This document shows positions 16,707-25,373 of a stretch of DNA of 64,000 nucleotides, piece by piece. Under the pieces are notes generated by a model. That model made no database searches. It saw nothing but the letters and a program-made list of their open reading frames with translations, and was not told where the DNA came from. How positions within the stretch are numbered: position 1 is the stretch's first letter; every line of letters begins with the position of its first letter. This DNA comes from Hyphomicrobiales bacterium (GTDB lineage: Bacteria; Pseudomonadota; Alphaproteobacteria; Rhizobiales; Rhizobiaceae), in contig UCJA01000017.1 of assembly GCA_900472675.1 (NCBI GenBank), positions 43,882 through 107,881 on the forward strand, in the 5' to 3' direction. Made by a program: the position numbers and the translations under genes.

Positions 16707-18674
16707 ATGTCTCGACCCAAGATCAAAACGGCCCTCATAGTGTCATTCACCGTACTCGGCTTGATATTTGCGGGTTTCGCTGCGTTCGCCATCGATCGCA
16801 TGGCTATAGTCAACCGTTCGACCGCAGACATTGCAGGCAATTGGATGCCAAGCCTCGGCTTTGCCAAGGAAGCCGACAATGCCTTCACTGACATGCGTTT
16901 GGCTTGGCGGGCACATATTATTTCCAGCTCTAGAGAACGACAGGATCAGGCTGAGGCGTCGGCTTCCGCATCAAAGGAACGGTTCCTAACCGCGCTTGCT
17001 GACTACGACAAAATCTACACGTTCCCTATTGAGCTTGAGATCACCAAGAAACTTCGCAACGACTTTGCCCAGTTCGAACAGCTGACAGCCGCCTTGAAGC
17101 AAGCGTCCATCGCACAAGATGACGCCAAAACTGAGCAAATTTCGTTGACCGACATGAAGCCGCTCGCTTCTTCAATCGATGAAAGTCTTGGAAAGCTGAT
17201 CGACATCAATAACAAGGGTGCCAACGATGCTTACCAATCGAGCAAGGCGACATATGAACAGTCTATGGTGGTGACCGGTGTTCTCGCGGCCGTTTCAGCT
17301 CTCGTGATCGTCGGCGCCATCTGGTTCGCTCTTTCAGGCATTGCCAAGCCGATCGAGAACATCACCCAGTCGATGAAGAACCTGGCCGCCGGCAACGCCG
17401 AAAGCGCCATCCCCTATCCGGGTCGCCAAGACGAAATCGGCGAAATGGCTGCCGCTGTGGAAGTCTTCCGCAGCAACGCGCTCGACAATCGCCGCCTGGA
17501 GCAGGAAACCTCCGCCCAGCGCCATCAGTCGGAAGAACAGCAGCGCCGTGCAGCCGAGCAGGATCGTGTCCGCGCCGAAGCCATGGCGCAGGCAACCAGC
17601 GGTCTGGCCGACGGCCTGAAGCAGCTGTCCGCCGGCAATCTCAGCTTCCAGCTCAGCCAGCCTTTTGCTGCCGATTTCGAAAGCCTGCGCGCCGACTTCA
17701 ACACGGCAGTGGAACAGCTGCGCGGCACGCTCGGTGCGGTCTCTCAGGCGACCAGCTCGATCGACAGCGGCTCGCGCGAAGTCAGCCAGAGCGCCGACGA
17801 TCTCGCCAAGCGCACCGAACAGCAGGCCGCCTCGCTCGAACAGACGGCAGCGGCTCTCGACCAGATCACCGCCAATGTCTCGAACTCGTCCAAGCGCGCC
17901 GAAGAGGCTCGCACGGTGGCGATCCAGGCCAATAAAAGCGCCCGTCATTCTGGCGTGGTGGTGGCCAATGCCGTCGATGCCATGGGCAAGATCGAGCAGT
18001 CCTCCAGCCAGATTTCCTCGATCATCTCGGTGATCGACGAGATCGCCTTCCAGACCAACCTCCTGGCGCTCAATGCCGGTGTCGAAGCGGCGCGTGCCGG
18101 GGAGGCCGGCAAGGGCTTTGCGGTGGTTGCCCAGGAAGTCCGCGAACTGGCCCAGCGTTCCGCCAAGGCGGCGAAGGAAATCAAAGACCTGATCCGCAAT
18201 TCCTCCGTCGACGTGGAAAGCGGCGTCAAGCTCGTCAGCGAGACCGGCGATGCCTTGAAGACGATCGAAGGCTATATCGTCACCATCAACCAGCACATGG
18301 ACTCGATTGCCACCTCGGCGCGCGAACAGTCGGTCGGCCTGTCGGAAGTCAATACGGCCGTCAACCAGATGGACCAGGTAACGCAGCAGAATGCCGCCAT
18401 GGTCGAGGAAGCCAATGCCGCCGGTGCAACGCTTGCCAATGAAGCGGCCCGACTGCGCGAACTGATCGGCCGATTTGATCTCGGTGCCGGCGCCAGCCTG
18501 TCGCAGTCCAACCAGCTGCGCCGCACGGCGCAGGTCATGGCGGCCTCGCCGCAGTCCAGACCTGCCGCTTCTCCGGCGCGCAGCATGGTCGGCAAGATCG
18601 CCCAGGCGTTTACCGGCCGCGCAAGCGCCGCCGCCGCCGCATCGGCTGCTGCAGACAGCTGGGAAGAATTTTGA
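16707..18674 (+). CDS. Methyl-accepting chemotaxis protein
   Basis: This 655-residue transmembrane chemoreceptor has TM1 (about 8-30), a four-helix periplasmic sensor (about 31-185), TM2 (about 189-210), a HAMP domain with the GIAKPIENIT entry, and a long coiled coil. The signalling hairpin has its tip at IISVIDEIAFQTNLLALNAG and EAARAGEAGKGFAVVAQEVR. The C-terminus ends DSWEEF, resembling the pentapeptide tether used by CheR and CheB. The part before about 17330 is visibly less GC-rich than the rest, which suggests a domain exchange. It overlaps CheW by one base (TGATG), so the two are translationally coupled. Confidence 0.93.
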   Translation: MSRPKIKTALIVSFTVLGLIFAGFAAFAIDRMAIVNRSTADIAGNWMPSLGFAKEADNAFTDMRLAWRAHIISSSRERQDQAEASASASKERFLTALADYDKIYTFPIELEITKKLRNDFAQFEQLTAALKQASIAQDDAKTEQISLTDMKPLASSIDESLGKLIDINNKGANDAYQSSKATYEQSMVVTGVLAAVSALVIVGAIWFALSGIAKPIENITQSMKNLAAGNAESAIPYPGRQDEIGEMAAAVEVFRSNALDNRRLEQETSAQRHQSEEQQRRAAEQDRVRAEAMAQATSGLADGLKQLSAGNLSFQLSQPFAADFESLRADFNTAVEQLRGTLGAVSQATSSIDSGSREVSQSADDLAKRTEQQAASLEQTAAALDQITANVSNSSKRAEEARTVAIQANKSARHSGVVVANAVDAMGKIEQSSSQISSIISVIDEIAFQTNLLALNAGVEAARAGEAGKGFAVVAQEVRELAQRSAKAAKEIKDLIRNSSVDVESGVKLVSETGDALKTIEGYIVTINQHMDSIATSAREQSVGLSEVNTAVNQMDQVTQQNAAMVEEANAAGATLANEAARLRELIGRFDLGAGASLSQSNQLRRTAQVMAASPQSRPAASPARSMVGKIAQAFTGRASAAAAASAAADSWEEF

Positions 18675-19156
18675 TGTCCACGTTCGCTCAATCAGGTCTC
18701 AGGCATGAAAGCATGCTGGAGATCATCGCCTTTCGCCTCCAAGCGCAGGAATTCTGCGTGAGAACAACTGCCATTCGCGAGATCCGCGGGTGGGTTCCCG
18801 CCACCCCGCTGCCACATTCACCTCCAGAAGTGGTCGGCATGATGAACCTTCGAGGCACGGTGATCCCCATTATCGATCTCGCACTAAAACTTGGCATGAA
18901 GGCTGCAGAGCCTAACGAACGAAGTGCCATCGTGGTCACGGAAGCAGGTGGAATGGTGATCGGCCTTCTGGTGGACGGTGTCTCCGACATCCTCACCTTA
19001 CCGGCCAATGTTCTTCAACCAATACCATCGGTCGAGATGTCAGAGGCGACAGCTTATGCAGAGGGTATAATCGCTCACGACGGCAAGATGATCTGCTTTT
19101 TGAACCTTGAACGTATGTTCGGCGGCGCGGTCGTCGATATCAACCTGGCTGCCTAG
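18674..19156 (+). CDS. cheW: CheW chemotaxis coupling protein
   Basis: This 160-residue adaptor links receptors to CheA. The core reads EIIAFRLQAQEFCVRTTAIREI, then VVGMMNLRGTVIPIIDLALKLG, the diagnostic CheW motif, and FLNLERMF near the end. The ATG overlaps the stop codon of the chemoreceptor. No cheA, cheY, cheR or cheB is present in the window, so the pair must feed a chemosensory system encoded elsewhere. Confidence 0.92.
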   Translation: MSTFAQSGLRHESMLEIIAFRLQAQEFCVRTTAIREIRGWVPATPLPHSPPEVVGMMNLRGTVIPIIDLALKLGMKAAEPNERSAIVVTEAGGMVIGLLVDGVSDILTLPANVLQPIPSVEMSEATAYAEGIIAHDGKMICFLNLERMFGGAVVDINLAA

Positions 19157-19172
19157 CGACCATACCTTTTCC

Positions 19173-19209
19173 GGATCCGGCCTCAGCTTCCAATGGGTCT
19201 GCCGGATCC
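19173..19209 (+). terminator. Hairpin after cheW
   Basis: GGATCCGGC (19173-19181) and GCCGGATCC (19201-19209) are perfect 9-base complements with a 19-base loop, 16 bases after the cheW stop. No T run follows, so it may be factor-assisted or only an RNA-stabilising hairpin. Confidence 0.5.
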
Positions 19210-19464
19210 CGAGCATAACCGGGGCCTTAAGCAGGGCGCAAAGTGTTACCTTAGCAGAAGGAGCGGCGGCACTGAGTCCTGTAAATACTGCTGAGGGTAC
19301 GACCGCCGCAACCCTTCAAGGTTGATCCCACTCCCATCAATTGCCGGCAGCTTCAATAGAATTGAAAGCGCTGAGGTTTCCGGTTGCCAGGATCACTGAA
19401 TTCTTTCGTATTGACCGGATAGCGCCATCAGTGGACTGCCTATCCGTTCGTGCGAAATCAGCGA

Positions 19465-19690
19465 CTATGCCTGCTGCTCCTTGGCATATGCGAGCAAATG
19501 CTCGATGAAACGCGTAAGCTGTGGGAGCGGCCGTCGATCCTGTCAGTGCAAGACATAGACAGGATATGGTTGGGAAAATACCCTTGAAGCACTGAAACCA
19601 GCGCGCCACTTGCAGCGTAGAAGCGTGACATAAATCGCATCCTTTTCTGTCGGAAGTCACGAACGACCAAAGATACGTTCGGTTTCCGTG
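19465..19690 (-). pseudogene. LysR-family regulator, C-terminal fragment with frameshift
   Basis: The reverse strand encodes FMSRFYAASGALVSVLQGYF and then, in the next frame, PVYVLH followed by QDRRPLPQLTRFIEHLLAYAKEQQ before a stop. This is the usual end of a LysR effector domain (a 'G.LV.vL..y' segment, then a stretch ending in 'FI..L'). One frame jump and an internal stop make it non-functional. The DNA-binding half is missing. The remaining part of 19210-19724 shows nothing else. Confidence 0.6.
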
Positions 19691-19724
19691 CGTTTCTGAC
19701 CCCGTTGCCTTAGATGCAGGGCCG

Positions 19725-20030
19725 TCAACCACTTTCGGGCAGAGATATCCCGCCTTTAACGTTCATTTCGGATTGAAGTGCCCGCATCAGGGCTTCAACT
19801 TCTTTTGCCACGAAGGCACGTTCGGCCGGGTTGCTTAGGTCCGAGGCAAACGTATCGTCAACGTAGCCTTTGGACAACTCCAACCTTCGGCTTTCTAGGA
19901 ACGCCTCAAGCTCCTCTGGCCTGAGCCGCAACACGATCTCGAGGGCGGCTAGGGCCGCACGCTCTAATGCGACTATTCGAGCTCTAAGTCGGAGGATTTC
20001 CAATCGGGCTGGGAGGATTTCATCTGTCAT
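19725..20030 (-). CDS. Small coiled-coil protein of unknown function
   Basis: This 101-residue protein starts MTDEILPARLEILRLRARIV and is rich in Leu, Arg and Glu in a heptad-like pattern (residues 8-50), so a coiled coil is likely. The second half is acidic and helical. GGAGAAGG stands directly before the ATG. It is divergent from the Crp/Fnr gene. The family is not recognised. Confidence 0.6.
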   Translation of the reverse strand: MTDEILPARLEILRLRARIVALERAALAALEIVLRLRPEELEAFLESRRLELSKGYVDDTFASDLSNPAERAFVAKEVEALMRALQSEMNVKGGISLPESG

Positions 20031-20230
20031 AGGCCTTCTCCAAACTCATTCCCGAACTTTTTTGCAGGTAGGGGGTTCCATATTGGATGATTGACCCCCC
20101 GGAGCCTAGCTATGATGGCGTGACTACTTTGGCCCGAGGTGCAGCAATTTTTCAGCAATCGATCGTGCAAATACGCCTGTTGAACGCTAAACCCGTTCAT
20201 CAGTCGTTTTGGTTCAAATGGGGGGATGGC

Positions 20231-20947
20231 ATGGCGATTCTTGAGCAAAGTGAAGTGACAAACAAACTTTTGGCTGTCCTTCCCGAAAAAGACTTTGTTC
20301 CTCTGGTACCCCATCTTGATCACGTTATCCTTCCCCGAGGCACCGTGGTTGCTAAGAAAGGCGAACGCTTCGAATTCGTCTATTTCCTCACCTCCGGGAT
20401 AGCCTCCGTTGTCGCGACAACGCCGGAAGGCAACCAAGGGCAAGCCGGCATCTTTGGGTATGAAGGCTATGTTCCTACCTCAGCCGTAGCGGGCGTTGAT
20501 ACGAGCACGCATGACATCAGCATCCAGTTGGATGCGAAGGCCTATCGCATGAGTTACGACAGCTTCCGCATCGCGATGGAGGAGAACCGCAGCCTCTGGA
20601 AGGTCATCATCCGGTCGATTGAAGCCTTCTCAGTACAGCTCGCGTACACGGCCGTATGCAATGCCATCCACCATACTGACGAGCGGCTCGCGCGATGGCT
20701 TTTGATGTGCCACGACCGCGTAGTAGGGAACGAGTTACCCGTAACACATGATTTCTTGTCTACGATGCTGTCAGTGCGACGTCCAAGTGTGACAACGGCG
20801 CTCCACATTTTGGAAGGCAATGGCTTTATCCGGGCGGATCGCGGCAATGTCGTCATCCGAGACCGGAAGGCAATGGAAGAGTTTGCCCAAGATGCTTATG
20901 GTCTACCCGAGGCTGAGTACCGGCGTCTCTTGACGGGGCTTTTTTAG
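20231..20947 (+). CDS. Crp/Fnr-family transcriptional regulator
   Basis: This 238-residue protein has an N-terminal cyclic-nucleotide-binding fold (VILPRGTVVAKKGERFEFVYFLTSGIASVV at about 35-64) and a C-terminal winged helix with HTH HDFLSTMLSVRRPSVTTALHIL. It lacks the N-terminal cysteine cluster of oxygen-sensing FNR and FixK's usual spacing, so the signal is unknown. The ATG at 20231 has GGGGGA upstream; longer in-frame starts add an unlikely leader. Related proteins in rhizobia are common plasmid-borne regulators of unknown targets. Confidence 0.85.
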   Translation: MAILEQSEVTNKLLAVLPEKDFVPLVPHLDHVILPRGTVVAKKGERFEFVYFLTSGIASVVATTPEGNQGQAGIFGYEGYVPTSAVAGVDTSTHDISIQLDAKAYRMSYDSFRIAMEENRSLWKVIIRSIEAFSVQLAYTAVCNAIHHTDERLARWLLMCHDRVVGNELPVTHDFLSTMLSVRRPSVTTALHILEGNGFIRADRGNVVIRDRKAMEEFAQDAYGLPEAEYRRLLTGLF

Positions 20948-21049
20948 ATCGTTCGTTGCAGCCTGCGGCACGCGTCGGTTTCTGATTGCCGTCCTCCGGC
21001 CGAGTTTAATCCGGCCTCCCTAACCACAACGTGACCAGACCCCGTCGTC

Positions 21050-21253
21050 CTAACCAAAGTCATCCAATGACTCCTTGCCGGCCTCAGTCAAGCGGAAGCC
21101 AAAGACGCGCCCGCTCATGGTGATGTCAACGAGACCGAGCGCCTTGGCGTCAAGAGCCGTCCTAAGCCCGACGCCGGGGGGCAACTCGTGAACATCACCA
21201 GCAGCGAGATGGTGGAGCAATGCCCGCAGGCGGTCGCGTTTGTTGAGCGTCAT
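21050..21253 (-). CDS. Small winged-helix-like protein of unknown function
   Basis: This 67-residue protein starts MTLNKRDRLRALLHHLAAGD and ends RVFGFRLTEAGKESLDDFG. The pattern (helices, then VDITMSGRVFGFRLTEAG) suggests a small winged helix. An upstream ATG at 21319 is possible; neither start has an ideal ribosome binding site. It lies downstream of, and in line with, the response-regulator gene at 21357. Confidence 0.45.
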   Translation of the reverse strand: MTLNKRDRLRALLHHLAAGDVHELPPGVGLRTALDAKALGLVDITMSGRVFGFRLTEAGKESLDDFG

Positions 21254-21356
21254 CCGATTAAATTTTGCTCTCCAGAATCCGAATTTCAAGGGGTTATTTT
21301 GGATATCAGAAGCGTACATGACCCCGTCGCCGTGAGCTCCGAGCTCCAGACAAGTG

Positions 21357-21752
21357 CTAGTGGGCATTGGTTGCGGCGTTGTTTAGAAGGGTCGCCAAAG
21401 CCGTGATCAGTTGGACCTCTGCATAGGGCTTTTCGAGTAGGACGCTTCCAGGCACACCGTGAGCTTGCCACTGTCCGGCGCTGTCACCTGTCATGTAAAT
21501 CACCGGGAGAAACGGAAATAGCTCGCGTGCGCGACGAGCTACGTCCCACCCGCTCAACCGTCCTGGCATGCGAACGTCGGTGAGTAAGGCGCAGAAATGA
21601 GAAGAGCCCGCTTCAACGGCCGCAACAGCGTCGTCACCATTTGTGACTAGAAGGACGTCGAAACCCGCATCGACTATCATAGTCTCAACGGCGATGCCTA
21701 CCAACGGATCGTCCTCGACAATGAGAACAAGTTGCTTTGTCATGTCCGGCAA
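21357..21752 (-). CDS. Single-domain response regulator (receiver only)
   Basis: This 131-residue protein is a complete receiver: LVLIVEDDPLVG (acid pair), LLTDVRMPG with the phospho-acceptor Asp, YMTGDSAG (Thr switch region) and LLEKPYAEVQL (conserved Lys). There is no output domain, so it would act in a phosphorelay or by protein contact, like CheY or DivK types. The TTG at 21752 has GGAGG 7 bases upstream and is preferred over the ATG three codons later. No kinase is adjacent. Confidence 0.82.
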   Translation of the reverse strand: MPDMTKQLVLIVEDDPLVGIAVETMIVDAGFDVLLVTNGDDAVAAVEAGSSHFCALLTDVRMPGRLSGWDVARRARELFPFLPVIYMTGDSAGQWQAHGVPGSVLLEKPYAEVQLITALATLLNNAATNAH

Positions 21753-21901
21753 GATGGCGCCTCCAAGCTTTTGGTTGGTAACTGAGCTTTTGGAGCGCTA
21801 TTACGGGGTGGACCATAGAGCAGATCAAGCAACTGCGAAATTCGGGACGTCGCGTACGTGTTTTCCGAACCGGAGATCATTCTGCCCCTTCCACGCACTC
21901 A

Positions 21902-22108
21902 TCACTGAAGTCGCGGGTAGTTAATGAGGTTGCTGGCGAGGAGGATTAGGTCATGTTGCTCGGTGATGCCCGCGAGAAAGCCGTGCCTGATCAGTTCAGC
22001 CAGCCTTAGGCCGACCTTGCTGTCTGGCTCAATATTTCGTATGATGCATTCATCTACGGCAATCTGCCTGAGCATTAAAAGTGCAGCGTCATCGATGGCT
22101 GGGGTCAT
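21902..22108 (-). CDS. Small hypothetical protein
   Basis: This 68-residue acidic, helical protein starts MTPAIDDAALLMLRQIAVDE. Its composition is like a real soluble protein, but the ribosome binding site is weak and there is no recognisable family. It lies between the response regulator and an IS remnant. Confidence 0.4.
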   Translation of the reverse strand: MTPAIDDAALLMLRQIAVDECIIRNIEPDSKVGLRLAELIRHGFLAGITEQHDLILLASNLINYPRLQ

Positions 22109-22232
22109 TGCTTTATGCTTTCAGCGCAGGGCGAAAGCATAAAGCACTCCCAAGCGACGTTGCCCACGGACGCTGTCGATAAGGAACTATACGCCCTGTT
22201 CTGGCAGAACGTGAATCAATTCGACGTAAGGG

Positions 22233-22655
22233 CTATTCAGCGATTAAACGGTAGCCGGCAAGCCAAGCGTCGAGATGCAGTTCATCGATCCGGCGCATCA
22301 GAGCCAGATCGCCGTCAGACACTGGACGAGGCAGATAACAGACACTGCCACGGCTGAAGCCGAGAAGCTTCGCCTGGCGCACGACGGAAAGTTTATGCTC
22401 ACGGTCGATCATTTTTTTCCCCCAGCAAGCCCGCTTTGCCGAGCGCTCCGGCTAAAAAATCGTTTTCTAGCGTCAGCTCCCCATTTTGGCATGCAGCGTT
22501 TTGACATCGACGGTTGGACCCGCCGATTCCGCCTTGGCTTCATCGCCGAAAACGCCTGTCGCCCCCTCAAGGAGTTGGTCTTTCCACTGTTTGATCTGGT
22601 TCGCGAGCGTTCGCCTCAGATGGCGGCGAGCGCCACCTCAAGCGCCTCCTCCACC
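22233..22655 (-). mobile_element. IS3-family insertion sequence remnant (end of orfA, start of orfB)
   Basis: The reverse strand first reads the orfA pieces VALAAI and NQIKQWKDQLLEGATGVFG, joined out of frame, as if about 15 codons were lost. It continues through ELTLENDFLAGALGKAGLLG to a run of seven A at 22412-22418, as at IS3 frameshift sites. OrfB begins at 22412 (MIDREHKLSVVRQAKLLGFS, then RGSVCYLPRPVSDGDLALMR) and stops after 59 codons at 22233. The DDE catalytic region and both ends are missing, so the element is dead. Confidence 0.75.
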
Positions 22656-22722
22656 GACTGCTCTCATCGCATTTGACGAATTCGCGTCCGCGAACTATCC
22701 GATGGCCGGCAAGGGGCGTACG

Positions 22723-24051
22723 ATGACATCATTCTCCAAATATTCAGCGACTCCGCGCGCTGCCGTGCCGCGAACGGTATGGGTGCTCGGCCTCGTCAGT
22801 CTCCTGATGGATATTTCGTCGGAAATGGTACAGACCCTCCTGCCGTTTTATCTGGTGACTGGTCTCGGCGCCTCAGCGATCGCAGTGGGCTTTATCGAAG
22901 GATTGTCGGTTGCCATCGCAACGACAACCAAACTGTTCGCGGGCGTGGTCTCGGACTGGACCCGCAACCGAAAGACGCTGGCTGTCTTCGGTTATGGTCT
23001 CGGCGCGTTTTCGAAACTTCTGTTTCCCATTGCCACGTCGATCGACTGGATTATCACTGCGAAGGCCATAGATCGCGTCGCGAAAGGTCTTCGCGGCACA
23101 CCGCGAGATGCTCTTATCGCTGATGTGACGCCGCCAGAAATTCGGGGCGCTGCCTTCGGGCTCCGGAAGTCACTGGATACAGTCGGCGGCTTTGCGGGTC
23201 CGCTGGCCGCAATCGCGCTTATGTTTGCATTGAACAACGACGTCCATGTCATTTTCTGGATCGCGGTCGTTCCAGCTTTCCTATCGGTCATCGTTCTCAT
23301 TGTTGGGGTGTCCGAGCCGGAGCAACCACCTCGGGAAGCGGGTCCAGGTCTTCGTCTTCGGGACATTGTCAGGCTGAACAAGTGGACGTGGCTGGTCATT
23401 GGTGCGGCATCCGCGCTGACGTTTGTCCGTTTCAGTGAGGCGTTCCTGCTTTTGAAATCTCAAGAGTCGGGATTTCAGCCCGCGTGGATTCCGCTCACGA
23501 TGGTCATCATGCATGCCGTGTACGGGCTGACCGCCTATCCGACAGGACGGCTTTCGGACGTGATTGGTCGAACTGGTCTGCTGGCCGCCAGCGTCGCCGT
23601 CCTGTTTCTCGCTTACGCGGTTCTGGCTTATGCAAATTCGATCGGTACTGTCGTGCTTGGCACTATCCTGTGGGGACTTCACATGGGTCTATCACAGGGT
23701 CTCCTCGCAACACTCATTGCCGAGGCAGCGCCGCAGCGACTGAAGGGCACTGCGTTTGGAGTCTTCAACCTGATGACTGGCGCCGTCGTACTGGCTGGCA
23801 ATGTCATTGCCGGCCTGCTATGGGACACCTACGGCTCGTTCGCCACGTTTGCAGCAGGAGCCGGTCTTTCGCTGCTGGCGCTTCCGATACTCATCAGTGT
23901 TTCGCGGTTCCAAGCTGGGCGGGTCGCTACCAACGACTTCAAGAGTATCGAGACGAACGATCGGTTGATAATATGGAAGGAGGCGGTCTTCATGAAGCGC
24001 CGCTGTCACATCTCGTATGGCTTGAAAGCGCTTGATGAGGATAGAACCTAG
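22723..24051 (+). CDS. MFS transporter with an altered C-terminal tail
   Basis: This 442-residue protein has about 12 membrane segments: a first helix with VWVLGLVSLLMDISSEM, the loop AGVVSDWTRNRKTLAVFGYG (MFS motif A) and LRGTPRDALIADVTPPEIRG. It resembles MFS proteins of the multidrug or small-molecule efflux type. The last 40 or so residues, after about VSRFQAGRVA, are polar and read antisense to a truncated EAL domain. The original C-terminus was therefore replaced at about 23925. AAGGGG precedes the ATG at 22723; upstream in-frame starts lie in IS debris. Confidence 0.75.
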   Translation: MTSFSKYSATPRAAVPRTVWVLGLVSLLMDISSEMVQTLLPFYLVTGLGASAIAVGFIEGLSVAIATTTKLFAGVVSDWTRNRKTLAVFGYGLGAFSKLLFPIATSIDWIITAKAIDRVAKGLRGTPRDALIADVTPPEIRGAAFGLRKSLDTVGGFAGPLAAIALMFALNNDVHVIFWIAVVPAFLSVIVLIVGVSEPEQPPREAGPGLRLRDIVRLNKWTWLVIGAASALTFVRFSEAFLLLKSQESGFQPAWIPLTMVIMHAVYGLTAYPTGRLSDVIGRTGLLAASVAVLFLAYAVLAYANSIGTVVLGTILWGLHMGLSQGLLATLIAEAAPQRLKGTAFGVFNLMTGAVVLAGNVIAGLLWDTYGSFATFAAGAGLSLLALPILISVSRFQAGRVATNDFKSIETNDRLIIWKEAVFMKRRCHISYGLKALDEDRT

Positions 24052-25035
24052 ATCCTCTCGATAAGCTACATAGCCGCCACGATTTCTTTCTTTAGCATGG
24101 TAAAGCGCGATGTCAGCCTTTTGTCGTGTCTCACTTGTTGCCTGCCCCGCCTCTGACATAGCCCCGCCGATCGTCGTACTTGGAAGGACCCGATGTCCTG
24201 CGCATTCGGCTGGCTGCTTGATGGCGACCAGGAGGTTGCGAGCCGTCGCCGCAAGATCGTCGGGATTATCATGCTCCACCACTACCGCAAATTCGTCTCC
24301 TCCAAGACGGAAGACCTTGCTTGGCTTTGCAGCCCCACTCAGTCGCTCGGTGACAATCTTGATCAGATCGTCACCGGCCGCGTGACCGAAAGTATCGTTC
24401 ACTAGCTTAAGATTATCGAGATCGAGGAGCAGTAGCGACCAACCACCATGTCCACCATTCTCGAACCCCGCAAGCAGATCACTGAAGCGAGCGCGGTTCG
24501 GGAGACCCGTTAAAGGGTCGGTATATGCCAAGCGCTGCCGCTCTTGCACGCGCTCAGTTCGCTCGAACGCAATGGTGCATAGATGCAGGCAGGTGTCCAT
24601 GAGTTCCCTCTCCTGCGGCGTAGGTGATCGACCATTGCGATAGTGAAAAGCAAATGCTGCACCTGTCTTGTTACCTGCCTTGATTGGTTTGAACCAACAT
24701 GCTCTGAAACCAAACGGCGAAGCGACGGCTATGTAGCGGCGCCACCATTGCTCTTTTTCCTCGTGCTCTGGGCCCACCATATTTTCCAACCAGGAGCCTG
24801 CTTCCAGACCGGATGTAGTTGGCGTTGATGGCAGACCTGCGAGCGCTTCTACGAACCCAGTTTGAAGAGAAGGGGCAGCAAGAGGAACAAGATGGCCCTC
24901 TTAAATGAAGTGAACGGAGCAGCTGATCTCCGGCACTGCTGCATCAACGAGGCGACAAAGCTCTTCAATCGTAGGAGCTAGGTCCACTCCCAGAGCAATC
25001 ATTTCCAAAATTTGGCTCTTAATTTCAATCAACAT
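23929..25035 (-). pseudogene. GAF-GGDEF-EAL c-di-GMP enzyme, broken by a stop codon and 3' truncation
   Basis: From an ATG at 25035 with GGAGG upstream the frame reads MLIEIKSQILEMIALGVDLA, then VPEISCSVHFI and a TAA at 24901-24903. The same frame continues with GHLVPLAAPSLQTGF through the rest of a GAF domain. A full GGDEF domain follows (TDPLTGLPNRARF, then FRLGGDEFAVVV with the GGDEF signature intact). The EAL domain begins (YYQPIVRLDTLEVVG) and is cut at about 23929, where sequence antisense to the MFS gene starts. A shorter product from an internal start (ATG at 24789) could still keep GGDEF activity, but the original enzyme is lost. Confidence 0.75.
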
Positions 25036-25373
25036 GGATTGATCAACCTCCAACACCAGCGGTGAACGCGCCCTTGCTGGTTATGTTGCACCGATAGGAC
25101 CGTCACGCGCAGGTTGATTAAGAGTCGCCTAATTAATTTCCTGCGTATTTTGCAGCCCCCAGCCTCATTAGCCTGGGTTCTGCACAACGTGATGTCCCAC
25201 CAAACGAAACGGAGTGGCCGCTTCTCAACGCAACTCAAGTGCTTCTCGAATGACGTTGGCCTGTTCTAGGACGCCTGGTGATGTGTTTTAACCGCTGGTT
25301 GACTCCGGAGGAGGGATGTCGAGGAAGAGGTTGAACCAGTACGTGCCTGTATGCCTTTTGTTGAGGCAAACGC
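25036..25373. other. Intergenic region upstream of the glucan synthase pair
   Basis: About 340 bases without a recognisable gene. A GGAGGAGGG-ATG at 25308-25318 opens a short frame (MSRKRLNQYVPVCLLLRQTH) that runs into the bgsB-like gene in another frame; this could be a leader peptide or chance. The promoter for the pair should lie here. Confidence 0.4.

Noticed and set aside
17334..18296. A 320-codon reverse frame inside the chemoreceptor gene
   Set aside because: It is a shadow of the coding strand, Gly/Asp-rich, with no independent start signal.
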